Source: JBPCOI01 sp051000395 (lineage in GTDB: Bacteria > Actinomycetota > Actinomycetes > Mycobacteriales > Jatrophihabitantaceae). From it: 14,060 bases of DNA. The notes under the pieces were generated by a model that was not told where the DNA came from, ran no database searches, and saw only the letters and a list, made by a program, of their open reading frames with translations. Position 1 is the first letter of the stretch, and every line of letters begins with the position of its first letter. The position numbers and the translations under genes were made by a program. The stretch is taken from contig JBPCOI010000052.1 of the NCBI GenBank assembly GCA_051000395.1, forward strand, positions 1 to 14,060, written 5' to 3'. Shown in pieces: positions 6,552 to 12,711 of this stretch.

Positions 6552-7649
6552 GTGACGGACCTGCTGTACTCCGAGGTGGAGGAGCAGCTGCGCTCGACTG
6601 CGCGCAAGCTGCTCACCGACCGTGCGCCGTTGCCGGCCGTCCTCGCGCGGACCGAGACCGACGAGCCCTACGACCCGGGCCTGTGGACGGCGCTGGCGAG
6701 CGAACTGGGCGTTGCCGGGCTCGCGGTGCCCGAAGCCGCGGGCGGGCACGGCGCGTCGTGGCGCGAGACGGCCGTGGTCGCCGAGGAGCTCGGACGATGC
6801 GTGGCGGGCACGCCGTTCCTCGGCAGCGCGGTGCTCGCGACGGCCCTTGCCGCGACGGCCGGCGCCACGGACCTGCTCAGATCGCTGGCCGGCGGCGAGA
6901 CTACCGCCGCCGTCGCGGTGCCCCTTTCGATCGCGCCCGACGGCAGCTTCCCGGTCGCGGTACGGCACGAGGACGGCCTGCTCACCGGCACCGTTCGCAG
7001 CGTCGCCGACGCCGGCACCGCGCAGCAACTGCTCGTCGCATCGATGGGCGCGGACGGCCCGGCGCTGTTCCTCGTCGAGGCAGCTGCCGCCGTGCGGACA
7101 CCGGTCACCTCGCTGGACCTGACCCGGCCGCTGTCAGACCTCACCCTGGACGCAGCGGCCGGGGAACTGCTCGTGAGCGGGACGGACGCGGCCGCCGCGC
7201 TGTCGTCCACGCTGGTGACGGGCGCGGCGATGCTGGCAGCCGAGCAGGTCGGCCTGGCGCAGCGCTGCCTGGAGATGACCGTCGAGCACCTGCTCACGCG
7301 CTACCAGTTCGGCCGCCAGATCGGATCGTTCCAGGCGCTCAAGCACCGCGTCGCCGACCTGTGGGCCTCGATCACGCAGGCCCGCGCGCTCGCCCGCTAC
7401 GCCGCGGCCTGCGTGGCCGACGGCGACCCGGATGCTCCCGTCGCGGCCGCGTTGGCGCAGGCGTACTGCTCGCCGGTGGCCGTCAGGGCGGCCGAGGAAT
7501 GCGTGCAGCTGCACGGCGGCATCGGCTTCACCTGGGAGCACCCGGCGCACCTGTTCCTCAAGCGCGCCAAGGCAGACGCGCTGGCGCTGGGCACCGCCGC
7601 GCAGCACCGCGCCCAGCTGGCGCAGCTCGTCGACCTGCCCGCCGCCTGA
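6552..7649 (+). CDS. Acyl-CoA dehydrogenase-like protein, probable partner (beta) subunit
   Basis: At 365 aa this is a short FadE-type protein. It has the N-terminal helical domain with LGVAGLAVPEAAGGHG (52-67), the C-terminal flavin-contact motif FGRQIGSFQALKHRVADLW (253-271, with R255), and QLHGGIGFTWEHPAHLFLKRAK (319-340). The middle-domain TEPxAGSD motif is absent. Where MCAD has its Glu in YEGT the hand alignment gives L346 (LGT), and the isovaleryl-type position is G224, so no canonical base is visible. It complements the preceding subunit motif by motif, as in the alpha2-beta2 FadE pairs of mycobacterial cholesterol degradation. The GTG start has GGGGA about 8 bases ahead. A hairpin just after the stop probably ends the operon. 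Confidence 0.9.
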   Translation: MTDLLYSEVEEQLRSTARKLLTDRAPLPAVLARTETDEPYDPGLWTALASELGVAGLAVPEAAGGHGASWRETAVVAEELGRCVAGTPFLGSAVLATALAATAGATDLLRSLAGGETTAAVAVPLSIAPDGSFPVAVRHEDGLLTGTVRSVADAGTAQQLLVASMGADGPALFLVEAAAAVRTPVTSLDLTRPLSDLTLDAAAGELLVSGTDAAAALSSTLVTGAAMLAAEQVGLAQRCLEMTVEHLLTRYQFGRQIGSFQALKHRVADLWASITQARALARYAAACVADGDPDAPVAAALAQAYCSPVAVRAAEECVQLHGGIGFTWEHPAHLFLKRAKADALALGTAAQHRAQLAQLVDLPAA

Positions 7650-7653
7650 CGCC

Positions 7654-7683
7654 GCGCCGCCCGGGACCTCGCCGGGACGGCGC
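7654..7683 (+). terminator. Rho-independent-like hairpin after the dehydrogenase pair
   Basis: The left arm GCGCCGCCCGG pairs with CCGGG, a bulged A, then CGGCGC, giving 11 bp around a 7-base loop. It begins 4 bases after the stop at 7647-7649. There is no U-run, which is common for high-GC actinobacterial terminators. It separates the catabolic unit from the CapA gene. Confidence 0.6.
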
Positions 7684-7694
7684 TCACCGCGAGG

Positions 7695-7700
7695 TAGCGT
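7695..7700 (+). promoter_or_regulatory. Predicted -10 box of the CapA-family gene, probably leaderless
   Basis: TAGCGT lies 6 bases before GTG 7707. The nearest ribosome-site-like sequence, GAGG at 7691-7694, is 12 bases away, too far for normal use. No good -35 is seen. Confidence 0.4.
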
Positions 7701-7706
7701 GCTGCT

Positions 7707-8918
7707 GTGCGCTGGCAGCGGCTCGTCCTCCTTGCGGCCGCGGGCGCGGTCGCGCTCAGCGGCTGCACGGGTACCTCGGCGGCGCCCGGCCGTCCGGGCT
7801 TGGCGTCGGTCATCCCCGGTGCAGTGGGGACGTCCACCACCGGCGCCCCCACGTCCGCGGCGACAGGCACGCCGGCCCGGGGGCCGCGGACCGTGACCGT
7901 CATCGGCTCCGGTGACGTGCTCATCCACCCGCCGCTGTGGCAGCAGGCGCATGCCGACGCCCTCGCCGAGGGCAACAACGGCTACGACTTCGGCCCGATC
8001 TACGCCGGGATCGCACCGGCCATGCAGGGCGTCGATCTCGCGACGTGCGAGATGGAGACGCCGCTGGCGCCGCCGCAGGGGCCCTTCTCCGGCTGGCCCG
8101 ACTTCAGCGCGCCGCCGCAGGTACTCACCGCGCTCAAGCGCCTGGGCTACAAGTCGTGCACCACCGCGTCGAACCACTCGCTCGACCAGGGCTACGTGGG
8201 CGTGAAGCGCACCCTGGACGAGCTCGACGCGGCGGGCCTGAAGCACACCGGCAGCGCCCGTACCGCCAAGGAGGCTGCCACTCCGCTGATCATGACGATG
8301 CCGAACGGCGTCAAGGTGGCACAGCTGGCGTACTCGTTCGATTTCAACGGCATCGCGCTGCCCGCGGACAAGCCCTGGCTGGCCAACCTCACCGATGTCC
8401 CGACGATCCTGGCCGCGGCGCACCGCGCCAAGCAGGCCGGCGCGGACATCGTGGTGCTCTCGCTGCACTGGGGAACCGAGTACGACCACCTCGCGACGCA
8501 GACGCAGCGCGACCAGGCCGATGCGCTGCTCGCCTCGCCGGACATCGACGTCATCCTGGGTGATCACGCCCACGTCGTGCAGCCGATGCAACGCATCCAC
8601 GGCAAGTGGGTCATCTACTGCATGGGCAACCAGATCTCACGGCACGCCGACCCGATCCCGGTCAGCCGGGAGGGCGTCATGCCGCGCTTCACGTTCACCG
8701 AGGTCGCCCCGCATCGCTTCACGATCACCCGGGCCGAAGCCATCCCGACCTGGATGGACGACACGCCGAAGCTGCGCCTGATCGACCTGCCCGCCGCGCT
8801 GGCCTCGCCGTCGACCACGCCCGCGCAGCGCGCGACCTACCAGCGCGCCTACGACCAGATCAGCGGGTATCTCGACGCCTACGGCGCGATCAAGGACGGC
8901 CTGGTGATCGAGAAGTAG
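7707..8918 (+). CDS. CapA/PgsA-family metallophosphatase-fold lipoprotein
   Basis: This 403-aa protein has a short lipoprotein signal with lipobox LSGC (C20), a Ser/Thr/Ala/Pro linker to about residue 62, then a CapA-type calcineurin-like phosphoesterase fold. Metal-site motifs appear in order: GSGDVLIH (D70), CEMETPL (114-120), TTASNHSLDQGYVGV (N156, H157), LHWGTEYDH (H254) and LGDHAHVVQPM (D286, H287, H289). In Bacillus CapA/PgsA acts in poly-gamma-glutamate synthesis, but no capB or capC homologue is here. Lone actinobacterial copies have no settled function, so an envelope phosphodiesterase or carboxylate-processing role is only a guess. The start follows a TAGCGT box, and starting here gives a clean signal peptide. 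The stop is only 6 bases from that of the convergent gene. Confidence 0.9.
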   Translation: MRWQRLVLLAAAGAVALSGCTGTSAAPGRPGLASVIPGAVGTSTTGAPTSAATGTPARGPRTVTVIGSGDVLIHPPLWQQAHADALAEGNNGYDFGPIYAGIAPAMQGVDLATCEMETPLAPPQGPFSGWPDFSAPPQVLTALKRLGYKSCTTASNHSLDQGYVGVKRTLDELDAAGLKHTGSARTAKEAATPLIMTMPNGVKVAQLAYSFDFNGIALPADKPWLANLTDVPTILAAAHRAKQAGADIVVLSLHWGTEYDHLATQTQRDQADALLASPDIDVILGDHAHVVQPMQRIHGKWVIYCMGNQISRHADPIPVSREGVMPRFTFTEVAPHRFTITRAEAIPTWMDDTPKLRLIDLPAALASPSTTPAQRATYQRAYDQISGYLDAYGAIKDGLVIEK

Positions 8919-8924
8919 CAGCCG

Positions 8925-9560
8925 TCACGCGCTATCGGCCTGCTGACGATCCTTCTTGTGCGCCGCGTCGAGGAACGCCCCGACCAGGACACCGGCCGTG
9001 ACGATCGGGATCCAGATCCAGACGAGGTAGACGTCGGTGCGTCCCAGCGCGAACAGCACCGCCGTGTAGATCAGTACCGGAACGAGCAACGCGGCGGCGC
9101 ACTGCGCGCGCAACGCCGGCCGGGCCCGCAGCAGCGCGAGATCCGCGCTGGTGCCGTGCGGTTCGCGAGCCGGCTGCGATGCCCGAACCGCGTCCGGCGC
9201 CGCCGCGTCCGACAGAACCGTTTCAGACAGAACCGTTTCGGACGGGGCCGATTCGGACGGGGCCGCTTCAGCCGGTGCCTGCGCAGCCGCTTCCGGCGCG
9301 CCGGCCGGTGCCTGCGCAGCGGACGGAACCGGGTGGGGCGCGGCCCGCGGTGCCGGACGAACCTGGCGCCCAGCACCGGCGGCCACGGGGACGGCCGGTA
9401 CGGCTCCGGCCGGCGCGGCGCGGCTCGCAGCAGTGCCGCCAACGCCGTCCTCGCGCTCGTCGGTAGCCGAGTGGTGCCGACCGGGCGCGATGAGCGCGGC
9501 TGCCGGAGCGCTCGCCGGGGCGGCGCCGTCGTCCTCGTCCGCCGCGGAGTGCCGTCCCAT
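8925..9560 (-). CDS. Actinobacterial membrane protein with Ala/Pro-rich cytoplasmic N-terminus and two C-terminal TM helices
   Basis: This 211-aa protein starts MGRHSAADED, an opening seen in many small actinobacterial membrane proteins. Residues about 10-135 are low-complexity Ala/Pro/Ser/Glu and include a pentapeptide repeat (EAAPS, ESAPS, ETVLS, ETVLS). Two hydrophobic helices follow at about 154-173 and 177-197, and then a charged tail (HKKDRQQADSA). No enzymatic motif is visible. It may be a membrane anchor or a partner of envelope proteins, but no function can be assigned. It is divergent from the zinc-peptidase gene with a 91-bp gap and convergent with the CapA gene. No clear ribosome site precedes the ATG at 9560. 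Confidence 0.82.
   Translation of the reverse strand: MGRHSAADEDDGAAPASAPAAALIAPGRHHSATDEREDGVGGTAASRAAPAGAVPAVPVAAGAGRQVRPAPRAAPHPVPSAAQAPAGAPEAAAQAPAEAAPSESAPSETVLSETVLSDAAAPDAVRASQPAREPHGTSADLALLRARPALRAQCAAALLVPVLIYTAVLFALGRTDVYLVWIWIPIVTAGVLVGAFLDAAHKKDRQQADSA
9211..9270. repeat. Four tandem 15-bp coding repeats
   Basis: Units begin at 9211, 9226, 9241 and 9256. The first two read GACAGAACCGTTTC plus one base, and the last two begin GACGGGGCCG. The 15-bp period keeps frame and encodes a Ser-Glu-rich pentapeptide repeat in the minus-strand membrane protein. Copy number could vary without disrupting the protein. Confidence 0.75.
9271..9320. repeat. 17-bp direct repeat in the Ala/Pro linker
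   Basis: GCCGGTGCCTGCGCAGC occurs at 9271-9287 and 9304-9320, offset by 33 bp, so both copies are in the same frame and encode similar Ala/Pro residues. This is local duplication within the low-complexity part of the membrane-protein gene. Confidence 0.65.
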
Positions 9561-9614
9561 CGGCCCAGTGTCCCAAATCCGGCAGGCGCATCGTGCTCAC
9601 CTCGCCGGGGAAAC

Positions 9615-9620
9615 TAGACT
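9615..9620 (+). promoter_or_regulatory. Predicted -10 box of the zinc-peptidase gene
   Basis: TAGACT gives an expected start near 9627 and a leader of about 25 bases containing AAGGGGG (9639-9645), 6 bases before GTG 9652. On the opposite strand TAGTTT (9616-9611) overlaps it and could serve the divergent membrane-protein gene. No convincing -35 is seen on either strand. Confidence 0.38.
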
Positions 9621-9651
9621 TCGGCGACACTCGGAGCTAAGGGGGCCACCC

Positions 9652-11139
9652 GTGCGTGGGCGAATCAGGCGCGGTTTCCGGTCCGGTGCGGCGGCGCTGG
9701 CCGCCCTCACCGTCCTCAGCGCATGCTCCTCCCTCGTCGCGGGCAAGCCGATCACGCCGCCGAAGGCGCCGAACGCGCAGCTCGCGGTGCACGGCGACTC
9801 CGGCAGCGCCTTCGATACCACGACGAAGAACTCGCTGAGTGACGTCATGGCGTTCTGGCGCACGAACTATCCGAAGCTGTCCGGGGGCAAGGCGTTGCCG
9901 CCGCTCAAGGGCGGCCTGTACTCCGTCGACGGCGCCGACGTGCTGCAGACGAAGAAGGTCACTGGTCCGGCGGCGCAGGAGGCGTGCATCCAGCGCGACC
10001 CCACCTTCATCGTCGACAACGCCGCGTTCTGCCTGCTCGACGACTCCATCGTCTGGGACCGCGACCCGCTGCACCTGGTCGGGGTGCTGATGCAGAAGTA
10101 CGGCCCGCTGACCAACGCGCTCGTGTTCGCGCACGAGTTCGGTCACGCCATCCAGTACCGCCTCAAGATCGACACAGGGAACACGCTGCCTACGATCGAC
10201 ATCGAGTCGCAGGCCGACTGCGCCGCCGGGGCGTTCATGGCCGCCGCGCTGGCCAGCCAGGCGCCGCACTACCACCCGAGCGCGGCGGACCTCGACGGCG
10301 CGATCAACGGCCTGCTGCAGGTACGCGACTCGACACCGAACCCGGGCGCGCCGCTGTCCCACGGCAACGGCTTCGACCGCGTGTCGGCCATCGACGACGG
10401 CCTCCTGCACGGGGTCACCTTCTGCTACAGCCCGTCCTACTTCAACCGCACCTTCACCGAACGCCCGTACGTCACCGACCAGGACTACCTCTCCGGCGGA
10501 AACGAGTGCCTCGAGCAGGTGACCAACGCCGGCGCCCCACCCGCCGATCCCACCGCCTGCGCGGGTGGCGGCGGCCTGCAGCCGGACCTGAACCGGTTCT
10601 GGACCGCTGCCGCGACCTCGATCCACAAGAGTTGGACGGATGTCAAGATTGCGGAGGCGCCGCACCCGAAGTGCGGGTCGAGCAGCAGCGCAAGCGAGTT
10701 CGGCTACTGCCCCACGGACAACACCGTGTACTTCAGCACGTCCTTCGCGCACCAGGCCTACTACAGCCTCACCACCAAGAAGATCAACCCGACGAACGGC
10801 AACGTCACGCTGATCGACAACCAGCCGGCCGACTTCGCGTTGGGCGCGCTGTTCGCGATCGGCTGGGGCCTGGCCGTACGCCACCAGCTGTTCAACCGCG
10901 GCATCGTCGACCAGAACGCGCTGTTGTCGGCGATCTGCTACACCGGCGCGTACGCGAAGAACGTCAACTCCGCGACCAAGACCGGCTTCGCCCTCTCGCC
11001 GCCCGACATGGACGAGGCGACCTCCGCGGTGCTGAACCTGGTCGGGCTGGACAAGGCCTTCGGCTCCCGCGGCACCACCGGCCTGCAACGCGTGCAGTCG
11101 TTCGTGAAGGGCTACGGCGGCGGGTTGTCGGTCTGCTGA
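9652..11139 (+). CDS. Secreted neutral zinc metallopeptidase lipoprotein (PF04228-like)
   Basis: This 495-aa protein starts with a lipoprotein signal (basic MRGRIRRGFR, hydrophobic stretch, lipobox LSAC with C25) and should sit on the outer face of the membrane. The catalytic part has HEFGH at 161-165 (zinc His161 and His165, catalytic Glu162), followed by IESQADCAAG with E185 as likely third ligand and D189. That spacing and the ADCxAG pattern fit the putative neutral zinc metallopeptidase (YpfJ) family rather than M48. The C-terminal half (about 255-495) has several Cys residues, and I do not recognise it as a separate domain. GTG 9652 is chosen because AAGGGGG precedes it and it gives a proper signal; upstream codons in the same frame are noncoding and antisense to the neighbouring gene. 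It lies just before tldD and tldE. Confidence 0.88.
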   Translation: MRGRIRRGFRSGAAALAALTVLSACSSLVAGKPITPPKAPNAQLAVHGDSGSAFDTTTKNSLSDVMAFWRTNYPKLSGGKALPPLKGGLYSVDGADVLQTKKVTGPAAQEACIQRDPTFIVDNAAFCLLDDSIVWDRDPLHLVGVLMQKYGPLTNALVFAHEFGHAIQYRLKIDTGNTLPTIDIESQADCAAGAFMAAALASQAPHYHPSAADLDGAINGLLQVRDSTPNPGAPLSHGNGFDRVSAIDDGLLHGVTFCYSPSYFNRTFTERPYVTDQDYLSGGNECLEQVTNAGAPPADPTACAGGGGLQPDLNRFWTAAATSIHKSWTDVKIAEAPHPKCGSSSSASEFGYCPTDNTVYFSTSFAHQAYYSLTTKKINPTNGNVTLIDNQPADFALGALFAIGWGLAVRHQLFNRGIVDQNALLSAICYTGAYAKNVNSATKTGFALSPPDMDEATSAVLNLVGLDKAFGSRGTTGLQRVQSFVKGYGGGLSVC

Positions 11140-11156
11140 GCGCCGCGGCGGCAGGA

Positions 11157-11162
11157 TAGGTT
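11157..11162 (+). promoter_or_regulatory. Predicted -10 box of tldD, probably leaderless
   Basis: TAGGTT lies exactly 7 bases before ATG 11170, placing the expected transcript start at the ATG. CAGG at 11164-11167 is too close to serve as a good ribosome site. The gap from the preceding stop is only 30 bases, so read-through from the peptidase gene is also possible. Confidence 0.45.
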
Positions 11163-11169
11163 CGCAGGT

Positions 11170-12711
11170 ATGCCCGACCTCGACCCGTCCTTCCTCGCGT
11201 TGCCCGCGCGCGAACTCGCCGGCGCCGCACTGGGTCGGGCCCGCGAGCTAGGCGCCGAGCACGCGGACTTCCGTCTCGAGCGCATCCGCGTCGCCACCCT
11301 GAGCCTGCGCGATGCCCACCTCGACGCCAGCACCGACAGCGAGGACGTCGGCTTGTCCGTGCGGGTCGTGCACGACGGCGCCTGGGGGTTCGCCAGCGGC
11401 ATCGCCCGTACCGCCGACGCGGCCGCCCAGCTCGCCGAGCAGGCCGTCGCCACGGCGCGCGTCAGCCGGGTGCTCAGTTCCGAGCCGGTCGTGCTCGCGC
11501 CGGAGCCGGTCTACGCCGACGCCACCTGGGTCTCGGCCTACGACCTCAACCCGTTCGACGTCGGGGAGGCCGAACGGGTTGCGCGGCTCACCGAGCTGTC
11601 CGAGCGGCTGCTGTCCGCCGACGGAGTCGATCACGTCGACGCGAACCTGATGCAGGTGCTGGAGAACAAGTTCTACGCCGACACAGCCGGCACGATGACG
11701 ACGCAGCAACGGGTCCGGGTGCACCCCGCGTTCACCGCGGTCAACGTCGACCGCGGGGCCGGCTCGTTCGCCTCGATGCGCACGCTCGCACCGCCGGCCG
11801 GACGGGGCTGGGAGTACCTCGTCGGCACCGGCTGGGATTTCGACGCCGAGATCGACGAGCTGCCCGAGTTGCTGCGCGAGCACGTCAAGGCCCCGACGGT
11901 CGAGCCGGGCAGCTACGACCTGGTGATCGACCCGTCCAACCTGTGGCTCACGATCCACGAGTCGATCGGGCACGCGACGGAGCTCGACCGGGCGCTGGGC
12001 TACGAGGCCGCCTACGCCGGGACGAGCTTCGCCACCCCCGACAAGCTCGGCTCGCTCGCCTACGGCAGCCCGGTCATGAACGTCACCGGCGACCGGACCG
12101 CCGAGCACGGCCTGGCCAGCATCGGCTACGACGACGAGGGCGTGGCGACGCAGCAGTTCGACATCGTGCGCGACGGCACGCTCGTCGGCTACCAGCTCAA
12201 CCGCCAGATGGCCCAAGCCCACCGCTCGGGCGTCACCGCCGGAGACACCGCCCGCTCCAACGGCTGCGCGTTCGCGGACTCGGCCGGGCACATTCCCTTG
12301 CAGCGCATGGCGAATGTGTCCCTGCAACCGGCGCAGTCCGGCGCGGCAGGGCCAGCACCGTCCACCGCGGAGTTGATCGCCGGTGTCGAGCGCGGCATCT
12401 ACGTCAAGGGCGACCGGTCCTGGTCGATCGACATGCAGCGCTTCAACTTCCAGTTCACCGGCCAGCAGTTCCACCGCATCGAGAACGGGCAGCTGACCGG
12501 CCAGTTGCGTGACGTCGCCTACCAGGCGACCACGACCGAGTTCTGGGGCTCCATGGAGGCGGTCGGCGGCCCGGACACCTACGTCCTGGGTGGGGCGTTC
12601 AACTGCGGCAAGGGGCAGCCCGGCCAGGTTGCCGCCGTCTCCCACGGCTGCCCGTCGGCCCTGTTCCGCGGCGTCAACGTGCTGAACACCAAGTCCGAAG
12701 GTGGCCGATGA
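11170..12711 (+). CDS. tldD: TldD-family zinc metalloprotease subunit
   Basis: This 513-aa protein is the catalytic half of the TldD/TldE heterodimer. It carries the family zinc motif HExxxH as HESIGH (H263, E264, H268) and a C-terminal NCGKGQPGQ, whose C479 matches the family's Cys zinc ligand. In E. coli the complex trims unfolded peptides, matures microcin B17 and degrades the antitoxin CcdA; the actinobacterial substrate is unknown. Length is normal and no break is seen. The stop overlaps the start of tldE by ATGA, so the two subunits are translationally coupled. A TAGGTT box 7 bases before the ATG suggests a leaderless transcript. Confidence 0.94.
   Translation: MPDLDPSFLALPARELAGAALGRARELGAEHADFRLERIRVATLSLRDAHLDASTDSEDVGLSVRVVHDGAWGFASGIARTADAAAQLAEQAVATARVSRVLSSEPVVLAPEPVYADATWVSAYDLNPFDVGEAERVARLTELSERLLSADGVDHVDANLMQVLENKFYADTAGTMTTQQRVRVHPAFTAVNVDRGAGSFASMRTLAPPAGRGWEYLVGTGWDFDAEIDELPELLREHVKAPTVEPGSYDLVIDPSNLWLTIHESIGHATELDRALGYEAAYAGTSFATPDKLGSLAYGSPVMNVTGDRTAEHGLASIGYDDEGVATQQFDIVRDGTLVGYQLNRQMAQAHRSGVTAGDTARSNGCAFADSAGHIPLQRMANVSLQPAQSGAAGPAPSTAELIAGVERGIYVKGDRSWSIDMQRFNFQFTGQQFHRIENGQLTGQLRDVAYQATTTEFWGSMEAVGGPDTYVLGGAFNCGKGQPGQVAAVSHGCPSALFRGVNVLNTKSEGGR

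Noticed and set aside
6482..7915. Long plus-strand open frame across the second dehydrogenase and the CapA start
   Set aside because: Arg/Gly-rich shadow in another frame; the overlapping frames carry clear family motifs.
9151..9651. Extended N-terminus for the zinc peptidase starting near 9151
   Set aside because: The added part is antisense to the membrane-protein gene and low in complexity. GTG 9652 has a strong ribosome site and starts a clean lipoprotein signal.
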